A DNA stretch of 64,000 nt, taken from the NCBI RefSeq assembly GCF_048128805.1, contig NC_136003.1, positions 22,025,340-22,089,339 on the forward strand. The letters run 5' to 3'. A program made the translations under genes and the position numbers. The DNA is from Centroberyx gerrardi. Its lineage: Eukaryota; Chordata; Actinopteri; Beryciformes; Berycidae. Below the pieces are notes generated by a model that was not told where the DNA came from, made no database searches, and saw nothing but the letters and a program-made list of their open reading frames with translations. This document shows, one piece after another, positions 35,891-49,730 of this stretch. Position 1 is the first letter of the stretch. Every line of letters begins with the position of its first letter.

Positions 35891-36600
35891 CAGAACATTG
35901 TCAAACATGACTGTCCAATCCATAGGCTTTTCTTATACACATTACAGCAAACTAATCTGCTGATAGGGATAAAGTATGACCCTCCCAAAGCAGTGGCCTT
36001 TTCTTCCCCGTGTCTTATCTTTTCAGCCTCATTTGAAACAACAGTCCCGTCTAATAAGAGGTTATAAATAGTGCTACTGTTCTCATGCCTGCCTGTGCCC
36101 AGGAAGTGGATGGCGCCAGCTTGGCCCCAGGCAATGTTGGTCCATGTGCCACTCTGGAGGACTAACACTATGTGACACAGTCGGGCCATACACTGCAACT
36201 TCATGAGGAAAGTACAAGTGTGTTTTGTGCTGTTCAATTGTTTGGAAAGTCGTTCAGATCCTAAAACATCTAACAGTATGAGTTTAGCTCCAAAGTGAAA
36301 GTATAACTAAATTGAAAGTATAACTGTCCTTTGGATGAGTGGCTCTGTTGACAGATCTTGGTTTCCAGATGGGCCCCTGCTGACTCTCCATGCTTTTTGG
36401 TCCTGTCATCAGCAGCAGAAAGACATAACTCTACACAAGCACAGAAAAGCAGTGCTGCAGCCCCGTCCCCTGGCTCAACTGCAGGCTTCTCTGCAGGAAA
36501 TCCTTTTACATTCAAGGGAAGAGACTTTGATGGGGTTGCACTCTTTTACCAAGTCACATCCCAAGTTCCATTATATGGCACGCCAGGTCAAGTTGAGTCC

Positions 36601-36672
36601 AAGGTTACAATAGAGTCTAGGGTTATAACAGAGTACAGGGTTATAATAGTGTACAGGGTTATAATAGTTTGG
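36601..36672. repeat. Four tandem copies of an 18-bp unit
   Basis: The unit resembles AGGGTTATAATAGTGTAC. Copies start at 36601, 36619, 36637 and 36655. The first is the most diverged. Confidence 0.85.
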
Positions 36673-39600
36673 GGATTTGCATCAGATTTTATTTTCAAAT
36701 TTTCAAAGTTCAGTTTTACTTTGATTTCACTTTGACTTGATTTTCATATTCTGTCACTTTGATTTTCACATTTTCAGACAGTTGGGTTTGTTAGTTTCAG
36801 TTTATCACTATTTTTTAAGTGTTTAGTTTTAGTTTATATTTAATTTAGTTTCATTTTAGATTTTAGTATTTTTACGGTCATGGATAAGGAGAATGGGTAC
36901 ACAAAGTACACAAAGCTAGAGAATTACCTTAGTTTCATAATATGTTTCAATGTAATGTTAGTAGCTTTTTACTCATTTCTACATAGTTCTCTCCTATATT
37001 CCACTGTTAATTTTGGTTTGACTGAAGTGTTGTTTGAATATTTTTTGTTTCATCTGTTAGTTTTGAATGCAGTAATTATAGCTTTAGTTTAGTTTCAGTT
37101 TTCATATAGTTTTACTTTTAGTCTCAGTTTTAGCTTTAGTCAACTGTAATAACTTTGGTTGAGTTCCAAGTAGAAACTGAGTTGAGTTAAATCCAATAAG
37201 TGAAAGATGTGGGCTGATTTTAGGGATTGGCAAGAGTACAGTTGATGCAGTTGTCTGTTTTTGCTGTCAATCCTTGATGTTTTCTATCATCAAGTTGGCT
37301 GGAGAGGATTGTTAGATCAAGATGTGTGAGGAACATCAAAATCATCATATGATCATCAAAAGGCAAACCACTGCAATGCCTTTTGCCTATAGCTTTACCC
37401 TAGAGGACGGGTACCAAGTTTCAGGGCATTAGTCAACTAAATGAAACAAGTGTTCCATTGAAGTTGACTTTTAGGTTGTTATTCTAGAAAAGTAGACGTT
37501 TCCCTAATACTTTCCAAGATTTTTTTCAGTTGTTTTATGTGTTTTGAGTCTAGATTAATGGAAAAGCAGTGTAATGACATCATGGATTGGCATTACCTCA
37601 GATGGTGAAATACATTTTATAGACAGTCACTTTCCTGTACCTATATTAAATATCTACACTAATGATTAAAAGTGTCACTGTTTATTAAATGCAAGGGAAC
37701 ATAACAGTTTCCTTTATTCTTAGTATTCCCATGATGTCACATGCCTTTTCCTACCAGTATGGTGCTTTACCATACACACAGCTCATTGGCTGTCATTTGA
37801 TCATAATCACCTGTTAATTTATTACAATCACCTGTTATTTTCCTACCAAGATGGCCGTGTGGTGATGTAACAGAATACTATGGATTTCCCTTATGTTCAT
37901 TTCCCCTCTGTTATAAACTGTATAGCCATTTTGCTTCCTTCATATTTCTGCTATACTGCCATGAAACTTATGTGTAATTTCAGTGCTGAGACTAAAGGCA
38001 GGGAGGCGGGTTGTAAACAAAGATAGAACTGTAAAAAATGAACAACTCAAGTTATGTTGGACAAGTGTCTGAACCTGTGAAAACTCTGATGGGCAGGTTA
38101 ACTCAGAGTGTGTTTTTTATATGACCAAATAACTCTGATAACCACAATCACTTTATTCACCAATTGCAATAAATGCACAGGGATTTGTTGTGATGACATT
38201 GATGCAAGGACACATCAACAAATCATATAGTGATATAAATACATGCTGGCACACACTGTATAGTGACAACAGGACCTGCAACAGACTGTAGACTATTCAA
38301 AGACTATATTGTCACTGATATCAAAGTACTGCTCATGTCTTATTTTCAGTTTTAAAACTCCAAATATTACCCTAATCAAAGTATTATATAACTAGATTCA
38401 GGTGTTTACATGACCTCAGATCTTTTGCATACAAGAAATGTAGCCCACGTCAAGTCATATGTCAAACAAATTCAAGTCCAAGTCATTATTTTCCTCTCAT
38501 TTCACAAGTCTGAGCTCATCAAATTTGTGGCTGACTGAGATTGGAAATAGCACTACTCCATCCCTATGTTTATAGTATATTTTTAAAAATAGCCCACTTG
38601 TTTTCTGTCAGCCTGCACCTTTCATATTTTATCTTTTGTTCATTTACTGTAGTTCTATCTGTCTCCTAAGGAAGAAAAGCAGGAAACACTGCACTGATAG
38701 CAGTGTTACTATAAATTTCTCCCCCCACAGCGGCCTCTCTCCCTCGGTCAGGCAGATCTCTGGAGCGGTGCCAGAGAGAGCAGCATGCTTGTGAAGTGGC
38801 AGTCTTATGTGTGTGACATTGCAGAAATAGGTGAAGGGCACACATGTCATTGGCTGGAGGGTAAGCTGATATACTGCAGTAACATAAAAAAAAAAAAAGT
38901 GGCATAAAAATTCCCAGTTCAAATATTTGCATGGCTCATTTTCAGGATGCCATGGCAGCTATCTGTAGGCCTATCTCTTATCAAATGACATAACGATCCA
39001 GAGTGAGGTTATCTGATATTTCTGAATAATTCTAGTTTAAATTTATGTGATTATTTGTAGCATTGATTTTCATTTTTTGTTGCTTCCCACTCATAAAACA
39101 GAATTAGTATTTATTCCCATAGGGTAGAAATGATAGGAACAATTTTGCTTATTCACAAGTATTAGGTGACGTCACACTAATATTAGTACAACTGTGTTTT
39201 CCATGAAAATGGACCCCAACAAAACATCAGACGCCCCAGTAATTATGGACAACGAGCCCTGGGCTGACTTTACTGAGCCAGGATAGGAGCCAGACGCACA
39301 AATCTGCAGAGCGTCTCTGGTAGTGGAGGCCTGGCCTGGCATGGTGTGTTGATTCTGTCATGCCTGGTGGACCGGCGAAGGCCATTGTTTGCTTTGACTG
39401 TGTTTCCACTGTCTGTCAGCAGTGATGCCGAGGTCTGGGCCAGGCAGAGCGCTTTCATTGTCGCTGCCACTGATAATCTTAGCGGCCACAGCTTGGCTCT
39501 ACCGACGGATTCTGGATTACTTTCAACTCCGGCAAAGCACCGCAGCGGTAGAGCCTCTGAGCCGGGACGACAAACACTCATCTGTGGTGTGCAGATGGAT

Positions 39601-41211
39601 GAGCAGAATGCATCCGCAGCACACAGACTGTAAATATCCTTTTACACCGTGACTCATACAGTCCCATGAAGAACAGTGTTTGATCTGCTGCGGGATAGTA
39701 AGCTCTGCTCTCACAATAGGTAGCCTAATCTTCAGGAAGGAAGTGTCTTGGGCTGATATTGATCTTTGATGATGTGTTACACACGACTCTGTCACATTAA
39801 AAGTAATGATTTACCTGACTGATTTACCTACATGTTAGACTAATATTTCACTTTGCTCTAACATTTCAGGTGTCTCTACTTATTTCCTCATAGCCACTGC
39901 TGTCTTTGGTTTACTTCTGGGTGTAGCCTATCAAAATACGACATCAAACACATGACTAAAACAGATCGACCAAAATAATTTCTGTTTTTTCCTGTTGTTC
40001 ATGATATTTTCCAATAAGTAAAATGGCATATTTGCAAAAAGGACTAAGAGAAAACGTCTGAATAGTTATGTCGGTAATGTCTGAGGCTGACAGTCCCACC
40101 ATGTGTAGTAGAAAGTTAAAAGGTTTTCTTTGAGTGAATAATTACTTTAAGGATATAATCAGTAATTTATGTGACAATGTGGTATTTTGTTCAAGTTTGA
40201 CTTGTTGCTTGGCTTTATTTTTACAAATTTTGTGTAAGTGACAAGCCTTTCACAGCCTCCACAGATATTTAACACTCATATTTATCTGTTACATCCTGTC
40301 AGACCTAAATTTCAGTGTGGAGTGAATATCTTCAGTCTGATAGTAGACAGTAATGGGGTGGTAGTGGTTCAACAGGGGGCGTTGTACTGCAGTTATGTAC
40401 TGGGCCTTTAAGGCAGGCCCCCCTCTCACATGCTACAAAGCAGCACAGGATGACTGTGATGGGGATGTGTGCCAAATTTCTTTCTTTTCTTTTTCTTTTC
40501 TTTTTTATCACAAACCGCAGTGCTATTTTTCACTGGCGTCCAAACCCTCAATCATTTAGACCCACAAAGAAACCACTCATCACAAAGGAATAAGCCAGAG
40601 AAGACTGAGAGACTTTTACATTATATCTCTTTTCATATGACAGTCATGATTAAAGAGAGGAGATAAATGATTCACATCCCATGCATTTGTTGTGGTAAAT
40701 ACACTTAAAATGTATTTTCTTGTGATACACTGATGGGCTGATGTTGTGAATGTGTTATGTGTATAATAGCCTACTGTGTTTTCATTTGTGTTGCTCACAT
40801 GTGATCATCATGTGCCATCCAAAACCCAGCAATTGTTATTGAGGAGATTTTTTAGAATTAATAATGTTTCAATGTTTTGGTGTCACATGATGGTCTAAAT
40901 GCTGTTTCAGGGGCTTTTTTTGCATTTAAATGTCATGCAAATTTAAAGATACTGAATATCAGCACAAAAAATATGTTATCAGCACCTTAAATACAAAAAT
41001 ATCAGCATCAGCTTTCAAAAACCCCCATCGAACCCCATTATAAACATAATTTTAAAAGACATTTATCGGCTTTTATCATACAAAAATCTGACTATAGAGG
41101 CTTCCTGCTTGCAGAGCCGGGTCATCATCTGCATCCTCGGTGTTTGATGGGATTAATTATTAATTGCTGATCATTAATGTTTCATGTGACTCTTTTCTTG
41201 TTTGCTGCAAA

Positions 41212-41258
41212 GGTGTGTGTGTGTGTGTGTGTGTGTGGAGGTGGGTGTGTGTGTGCAC
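41212..41258. repeat. (GT)n microsatellite
   Basis: GT run interrupted by GGAGGTGG. Confidence 0.9.
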
Positions 41259-43435
41259 GCGCTGCAGGTGGCCGGCTTCTCACTGGGAGGGGGGAAGCAG
41301 GATTACTGCACGTCCACATGGGATCCAGCTCACACACACACCGCTGGCTCCACCTGCACAGCAGAGACACACTGGAGGAGGAACAGCTTTTAGTTTCTAA
41401 CAGAATCACTGGTATAAACATCGGTTGGGGAATGCCTCACTTGTGTGTGTGTGTGCATGTGTGTGTATTCACCATTGTGGAGTTTCTGTACCACTGATAC
41501 AATTCTGTTCTGCTTGCATGGCTCTAAAGAATATGGTGACAGTGATGCTATTGTATTTGGGGGTCGAGTTTAGAGAGCGCTGCTGTCTCCACCTATTCAA
41601 CAGAGACACACTTGAGGAGAAACAGCTGTCCGATCTATTCACTCTAACTGCAGAATCTGGTTTTTAAACATCTAACCAAGTGACTAAATCAAACACACAG
41701 AAGCATAAATGAGAGTCAGTGACAGATTGAGTACTTTTCATAGCTCATGTAAAGTCAAAAGCTTGTGTTTTTCAGCTGTTTGGTTTATTGACTGAGCCAG
41801 CAGTGGGATATCCAGCCCCACTCTGACCTTTCTTGGCCTTCTCTGATAACAGTTTCCTTGTCTCAACTCACACCTGTAGCTCTCCTAGGAAACAGCCATT
41901 GGGGGGGGGGCTGTCTGCGGCCCGTTACTGGTCTTATCACAAAAACAAGGGAGTCAAAGTCTGTTCAACAAGCACACACTATGTGAGTCCAGCCAAAGCT
42001 TTCCTCCTCTCTTTGACTTATTTTACAGCCTCGCTCTAGCTTGCTGAGGTAGTTTGCCTTTTGCCAGTAACATGTCGGTGGTCTTTGATCGAAAGAAAGC
42101 CTGCAGGTCGTTTTTTTATGCCTTCATGAACTGTATCTTACATCTGGGTGACTTTAACTTTGCTATTCAATCATTTTGTTATCAATACTAATAGTAAACC
42201 AACCTTAAATGCACAATATTTTAAAAAAAAAAAGATCTTGGGTTAAAGTGCGTTTTATTCAGATGGGGTAGAAGAACGGGAATCTCTAGGCTCTGAGACG
42301 CCATCAGTGCTGACGGGACAGACTGACATTTCAAGCAACAGCACAATCGATAGAAAGCAGAGAAACAGCTCAATGAAAGGCTCTTTTGAGGATTTCTCTC
42401 GTGGGGTAAACCACATGTCGCCCATGTCTGAGCAGCAACCTCTCTGCTCTTAGCCCAGAAATGATGGTCTCTCCTCCACTTCTCTGGTTGGCTGACGAAA
42501 GAGGAAGCCGTTTATGGACCGTCTGACAGTGTTCTTTTGGTTAAACATTACCCTTGCACTAAACCCTTTTATCTGTGTCTGATTGATGGGGCTTCGGGGG
42601 ACCTCGAGTGCTCCTACAGGTCTGGCGTTGCTTCCTAATTGCCGTCTTTGCCCCTCCTGTTTCCCTCTGCTCAACCCCGGGGGAGAGTTCACCATTAATT
42701 ACTGCGACTTCATGGTATATCAATCAGAGGCTCCCTGTAGGCCCCTGAACGGCCCTTACATGCGTTTCGTGGCTGTACACATGTAGCGGAGTTGACGAAG
42801 TCCGATAAACTCATTCCTCTGGTAGAAATACTATCTTTTGCCTAATTTAGGAGCATGTCTCTGAATCAGCTCAATATGTGGTGTGGCCATCTATCACGCT
42901 GGCAGGGACACGACCCACGGGTGCAGGACGGAGAGGAGAGGAGACCTGAGAGGAAGCTATAGCCTTTCCCAGTATGAATGACGCTGATAATACATAGGCT
43001 AGTGTGCTTATGTATGAGCATGAGCAGCTGTGAGACCTGTCTGCGGTTTGTAGTATATTTTTGTTGTCCAAGAGTGGAATAAACTAAGAATATCCTCACA
43101 TTTAAATTGATTAAATTCATTCTTCATGCAGGGATTGATAAGAAAAGTAAAAGGGAATGCCATGTTCCTCGCTACAGATCTCTGCTGTGGGAGGAGAGAG
43201 GCCGGTGGTGTTCAGTCATCTTGCTACTGAGGAGGTGTTACTATATTTCAAAGCCATGCTTTACACACTAGTCATCTGTCCTGTAGTCAGAAACCTGTTA
43301 CTAGTCATGAAAGTATGTTGACTTAAGGGATATTATCCCTGCAATGAACTTTTACACACCCCCCGTGCAAACCTAGTCTAGTCTAATCTAGTCTTGTCTT
43401 GTTTGTTTATATAGTCAATTATCACAGTCAAGTCT

Positions 43436-43615
43436 CAAAGGGCTTTACATACATCATATACATGTCATATACCATACTACATCATACATATACATGCTAC
43501 AAATATATATACATACACATCCTATACTAGGTCATATACATACTTCATGTACATTGTTCACTACATCATACATACTATATATCATATGCTGCATCATCAA
43601 ATACATCACATGCTG
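43436..43615. repeat. Degenerate CATACATCATATA-type low-complexity repeat
   Basis: Repeated ACATCATA, CATATACAT and TACATCATAC words over about 180 bases. Confidence 0.6.
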
Positions 43616-44119
43616 CACACAAACACACTCACGCCTATGGACAATTTAGAGTCTTAAATTCACCTGACCTGCATGTGTTTGAACAAACTAGGCAAACAAA
43701 CCTCCTAAGATGCTGAACCTGGATGGGCTGCTGGGGAAATACAAGAAATCCACCATCAACTGAAAAACTGTATTAAACTGCTATTTCCATTACTCTGCTG
43801 GTATCAGATCTGCTTTTTACAGCAGGAACAAACCCCCCACACGCCCAAAGAACAGAAAGTGAAAAAAAAGAACAACCCAGAAATAGAAAGTCTACACGCA
43901 AAGTGGCCTTGCTCGGCGCTGACAACCTGAAGGAGAATACCAAAGAAAATAAAACTAGTCGGCCACTCTGTCCTCCCTTGTTTTATGGTGAAAAAAACAA
44001 CTAACAACGAATCATCGGTTGCTCTGTCACCATAAAACATGGGACCACATTAAAGCTGTCTCCTTCATCTGTAAGAAAGTGTAGACGCCGGCTGCCAGAT
44101 TCGGTGGTGAGGTGGTGAT

Positions 44120-44137
44120 GGGGGGGGGGGGGGGGGG
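44120..44137. repeat. Run of 18 G
   Basis: Homopolymer of 18 G; length may be unreliable. Confidence 0.9.
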
Positions 44138-47034
44138 AGCATCGTGATCGAGATGTGGATCAAAGCAGCCGAGGAGGAGACTTTCCCAGTCCCAGACGAG
44201 GTACAGGAGCCTGGGCCTCTTGTGCCCAGCAACCTCATCTAAGGAAAACTGCGTATAGACCCTTGCCCCTTGTCAGCACCTCCAAAACCTCCTGCTTCCC
44301 AACATCCATCTTCCTCCTCCTGAATAGTCCCAGGTGGATATGAGCTTTCACAGAAACCGGGATGGAATGTACTGTAATGGTCTTTTCATTAGATTGAGCA
44401 GCAGCTTGTATCGCCTGTCACCTTAGAGCAGCACTTAATCTCCAAGACATTTCTCTCAAACAAAAATCCCCCTTTTTAAGTATAGAGTAAAGTGTTCTCG
44501 AAATAGCAAACTGTTGTGTGTGGGCGGTTGTTTTAGGTAATGTGTGTACCGTAGGTGTCTAAAGAATGGAAATAGCTGACATGAAATCTAACCTGAAAAT
44601 TGAAACAACTCCTCAGAAGAACATTAACAATCTTACCAACGAGAGAATCTTCCTGCGCTAACACAATACATTTGAAATGTAAAGATGTGCGGCGTCACAG
44701 ATAATTGCTGTATAGAAATGTCTCACACACAGTTGCTGGGGAAATGGTTTCACAGTGGGGGAAAAGCCCATGAGGTTTGCGTGTGTGAGTAATGACGAAG
44801 ATATGGCTGGAAAATCCCATGGGGCAACTATGGGTGGAATCTCAGCTGCGATGATGTGAAAATAATGGAATGCCACACATGCAAATCTGATTTGTTTTGT
44901 TTATCTTTTCAACCATCTGGGGCTGATTTACTCATAATAGTCAAAATAGCACAATTGTATTTGCGCTAATCTTATCTTGTTTGCCTAGTTACAGTCATGA
45001 AATATTATATTCTGTATTGTTAGTTTTTTTTTACAAAGGCAGGTATGAGTTGTTGTGTGCCAAGAGGGAAGATAGATGTGATTTCTTACCTAAATCCTCA
45101 ACTTGAATCAATCATGTAACAACAGTTAGGTATTTTATAGCAGAGTACAGAAAAAAGTGTATATTATATGTTAGGACCATGATATCTTGACAAAAAGTGA
45201 TCATACACTTTACCATTGCTTTTGATTTAGTTGTTATGTTGTCTGCAGAGCTGCTGACAAAATAAACAGACACATAGCATTTGAAGCAGCAGCAGATGCA
45301 GTAGGAAGAGAGCGATGAGGCCTCTGCCAGCCATGTTACATGAGAAGGCTCATATGACACCGGTCTAATATAATTATGGGGTTTAGATAATTGTTAATAG
45401 ACAATAGTTTCCTTTATTGGTTCGAGCTGTTGCCCTAGTGATCATTTTCAGTCTCCTTTGTGGACGGTTTGTCATGTGGCAACATTGTGTTTTGTCTTGT
45501 GACTGTCCAAAAATGGAAAAGAAAAATATGAGGGGGGTTACATAATAGATCCATAATACTCCCTTATTCGTGAAACGGTAATTCATAATTTTAACACCAC
45601 CTTCACACGTTCTAGTTCTATTCATAGAGCTGTTCATGAGATTGTTTTTAAGCCTGCTGATTTGGGGCTGTTACTTCTTGAAAATAGAAATCTTTAAAAT
45701 CATACTTGTAGATTTTACCACCCCAAACACACCTCTTTAACATTACATGGTGCTCTCATGGCTGATGTGAAACAGTAAGTTTAAAAATATCCCCCACTTG
45801 GAAAGTTTGTCTGACAAATTCCTAGCTGTCACTGCCAAGGCCAGAATGAATACATTTGGTGGGAATATGCCAAAAAAGGGTGAGCAAATGAGGGTGGGGT
45901 CAGATTTCAAAGCTCTGTGTTTACCTGGTGTGACTACAGTAAGTGTAAGCGCAAATGAGTCATTAGAAGTTTTTTCTGACAAAGCCAAATACATGCAAAC
46001 TGGGGGTTGATAATGGCTGTGAAATTGTATATAAATCCAGTTTAGCTGGTTGTTCCTGTTACTAAAATGAAAATCTGGCAGAGGTGAAGTTGATACCTGA
46101 TCACAGTTTTGTTTGGTTCAGGTTGGTTTCATATTGCTAACGGACAAGTGAACAACACTTTATAGAAAAAGCTATGTGTTTGTGCAGGTCAGCCATTTAT
46201 TGTCAATTAAATTTGCTTATGGGCTACCAAACACTGAAACTAATGAATCCCGCTGTATTTCCCCCTCTGCTCCTGTGTTTTGAAGACTTCTCTGGACTCA
46301 CTCGTTCATGTCAGATGATCCTTCAGTGGTCACGTGGAGGCTGAGCAGCTATACAGGAAGTGTTTGTTTGATTTACACCTGAGTTTGATGTTCTCATCTC
46401 CCCGAGTTTGTTTAACTACTGAAGGAAAACAAGAGGACTCTGATTAAGACCAGATCCGGTTCACTTGTTGATTGTTTGTTTTTAATTATGTAGCCTAGTC
46501 ATGATAATAAATGTTTTTTGTACCAGCAGACAAGAGTGCCTTGGCTTTCTGAATTAGGGATCCATAGACACATGAAGAGTAAAATAAAATAACAGCAATT
46601 ATCTCCACTTGTAATTAAATATTGAAGTGTTTGAATGCTCCAGATTTTGATTTTTTTAAAAAACCAAATGTGAGTCTGCCCTCTCCACTCTGTAATTCAT
46701 CTCAATCTCATGAAGCAGAAATGCCAAAAAAAAAAAAAAAAAGGGAATAGGCCTGCTTGCTTGTCTCAGTAACTTTTATTTTGAAATCTGCTTCCATGCC
46801 CCACGTTGTAAATGTGTAACGAAGTTGGCACATACTGATTGCTCATTCATAAATGTGCCATGAAACACGTGTTGGGCCTACTGATTAAATAATGAAATAG
46901 GTCTATCTAGATAACGGGTACAATAGGCGTGGATAAAAAAAACAAAAACAAAGTGGTGATGTAAGGAACGACACGTTAAATTCATCTTTTATTGTCAAAT
47001 CCAACATGTTGTTATGATGTCTCTATCCAGTGAC

Positions 47035-47290
47035 GTAGTGGTAAATTAAAAGATGGGTAAACTATGACTTCCAGTCGGTGATCATTATGACCTCACGACT
47101 TCTAGAAACAAAAATCATTGTCATTGTCAGAAAAACAGTAGGCTATAATTTATGCTCATATGGGCTATCCTCATATAACTTAGGTCAGTTTGACACTATA
47201 ATGTATACTATGAATTTGTATATGTCCGTGTAAAAAGGTGGTTAAATGCTATTCCACAAATAAAAATCTGGGTGAACTCCACTAGCACGT
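47035..47290. repeat. Dispersed repeat family A, copy 2
   Basis: Same ordered words as the copy in beta-globin intron 1 (2756-3005): GATGGGTAAACTATG, CCAGTCGGTGAT, GTCAGAAAAA, CACAAATAAAAATCTGGGTG. It starts near CCAGTGACGTAGTGG. Confidence 0.7.
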
Positions 47291-47519
47291 CTCTGTCCTT
47301 CTATTACAACCTTATAGATTAGGACACCCCAGATGATAAAATATCATCTGAGGGATCCCCATTTTTAGAGCATGTTTTATGATTCACTGTAGAATTGCAT
47401 AACTGTCTATACTGTAGGTAGAGACAGTGACACTTAGAATTAAAACCTTAGACATTCTGCCATTGTGCCTTTTTTGCAGTGAGGGAAATAAAAGAGAATC
47501 CATTCCTCATGTGGCTGTT

Positions 47520-47588
47520 TAGGGCCCCCGGAGCCCCCTCAGAGGCCCCTGGAGGTCCCCGGACCCCACTTTGGGAACCACTGGTTGA
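47520..47588. repeat. Repeat fragment ending CCCACTTTGGGAACCACTG
   Basis: The reverse complement begins CAGTGGTTCCCAAAGTGGGG, which matches the terminal repeats of many hAT-type elements. Only one end is seen. Confidence 0.45.
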
Positions 47589-47639
47589 GGATATCGCTTA
47601 GTCACCGCCGTTAACGGAGTGAAGCAGCGCCTCCCAGCG

Positions 47640-48026
47640 TACACCGATTGGCTGGTTGAGTTTGACGGGCTTGCTTTCGCTGCCGGCCGTCTCCGGTCCA
47701 GGGCGGGGCTGACTCTCCGTCAAACTGAGCTGGGCTACAACCGGCAGAGGAAAACTTACCCCGGCTGATCCATGGAGGAGTGTGGGAATGCTCTGTCCGT
47801 AGGTGGGAATAAGAGAACCGGACCGCAGCGTTTAGGCCACGTCCTGGACTGTCAGAGTAAACACTAGAGCTCCGGCACCAAAACATCTGCGGGGAATTAA
47901 AGCACATTTATTCCTGCTGCTCTGTCAGGATGATGTGACAAATCACTCTTCTACTGCCTGGGAAATCTGTCAAATCGGATTTTTTTTTTTCATTGCTGGA
48001 AATCACCTGACCTGGTTATCATAAGG
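47640..48026 (+). promoter_or_regulatory. CpG-rich promoter and possible non-coding first exon (candidate rhbdf1)
   Basis: An inverted CCAAT (GATTGGCTGG, about 47645), a GC box GGGCGGGG (47701-47708) and many CpGs are followed by a strong splice donor ATAAGG/GTAAGTTG at 48026/48027. CpG richness and (CGG)n at about 48083 continue into the putative intron. In human, RHBDF1 lies next to MPG and head-to-head with it; this block has that position and orientation. No rhbdf1 coding exon is in the window, so the name is inference. Confidence 0.4.
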
Positions 48027-49678
48027 GTAAGTTGTGTTATTATTTTATGACTGTCTCGTGTGTCGCCTATATGGGGAAGGCAGCGGCGGCGGCGGCGGGA
48101 GGAGGCGCTCACCGTCGTGACCAGGAAGGATAAATACGCGTATAGGCTTCTAGTCGATTGAATTACTCGTCAATTCATCGGCACGGGGATCCTTCACACA
48201 CAGAATGGACATAGCCACAGCATCATTTATGCCACAGTGTGCTATATGCCACCTGCGCTGCCTGTACAGTGGACTTTTCATATTGAAAGTAGGCTATTTA
48301 AAGTGCCCGTGTAGTCTAACTGGGTCTACCGAGGCCCACGCGCAGTAGGATGGGAAATCATCATTAAAAGTAATGTACACACACTCTGGAGGTGTTCAAA
48401 TGGAGTGAATGAGGTGTGAAGTGGTTTCTCGTACCTAATAACAGGCTAAATGACTTTTTTTTTTTTTTTTTTAGAATTTGAACTTTTAATACGCACGTAA
48501 TTCAGTACAGATTACAGTCATTAGAGCTTCTATAATGGTTTTAATGAAACGAGTATCCAATATCTATCACATTATCTCAGTGGCTCGAGACAGAGGAAAG
48601 ATAGCTTGGCCTACTTTTGCCTTAACGAGTGAGCTTAAATGAAGACCTTATCCAATAACACAACAGTCATACAACACATTACTCATACAGTCATACCATA
48701 CCATGACCTAACGGGTAGCTGTTCCTCCTCCTCTTCTTCCTCCTCCTCCCCGTCCACCTTCTCGTCCTCATGATCATCATCAACATCATCAGTGACAAAC
48801 TTGAATGTTTATGCAAGTTTCTGTGTTTCTGCTTGTGCTCTCATACTGTCATTGCTGGTTTTTATTCTTACTCAGCTCATTACAGGCCAATTTTTCTCAG
48901 AATATTGTGGACCATGTCTTAAATGTAATTCATTTTTCTTTACTTATATGTGTTTTATAATATTAAAATACCATCTTCTCTCTATAAATCAACGCAAATT
49001 GCAGCATAATAAATTTCTCCTGCTATATCATAGATAACTCTGATGCCATGTTGAGTCACACATTAAAAGGTCACATAATTTATATTAAAAATGTGGAATA
49101 TGAAGAGAGCAGCAAACTTCTCCTATCAGCCTTTCTGCTCTTGACCTTCTGAACCTGGCAGGTTTTTCATGGGATCTTTTGTTTTCTGCTGAATTGTGGC
49201 TTGTATGAGGCAGCAACACCAGTGACTCAAACTGCCTCATGACAGACAGACAGACAGACAGATAGACTAAAGGACATGAACTCCACAAACTTAGTTGCAT
49301 GAACCACCTACATGCTTCAGCTCCACTCCTCGGAGATTGGCAGCTGTGGGAAAACAGCTCACATACTCATTAAGTGCGTCTTGTTGACATCAGAAAGGTT
49401 ACGCACTCCGATGTCCTACGATACCTGGGCAGGCCGAAGTGAAACGGGAGACATACTGTATTAGAAACTGCTGAGTTATTTTGGCAGACAGAACATAGGA
49501 GCACATGGCCTGCCCTGATTTGTGTGCCCAGTGTTCCTGAAACATTATCTCATGGAGGGGGGATCATGGCTGGGGGTGATGTAATCACACCGATAAAGCA
49601 GGGGCCCGACGTGTGATAGTGGCAGCCATGCTCATCCTCTGTGTCTGCTCCAACTGGACCCCAGAGAGACTATTCCCA

Positions 49679-49730
49679 GTGTGTGTGTGTGTGTGTGTGT
49701 GTGTGCTTGAATGTTTATGTGTGTGTGTGC
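49679..49730. repeat. (GT)n microsatellite
   Basis: Two GT runs separated by CTTGAATGTTTAT. Confidence 0.9.

Larger units (their letters stand above)
35891..47034. other. Gene-free interval beyond mpg
   Basis: I find no coding exon here. Short frames have no protein-like composition or splice context. The interval holds the simple repeats listed below, a diffuse AGTTTTAGTTT-rich stretch (about 36680-37145) and a GC-richer unique block at about 39215-39640. Confidence 0.5.

Noticed and set aside
43436-43615. CRISPR-like spaced repeats
   Set aside because: The words are degenerate low-complexity sequence without fixed repeat or spacer length, and the genome is eukaryotic.
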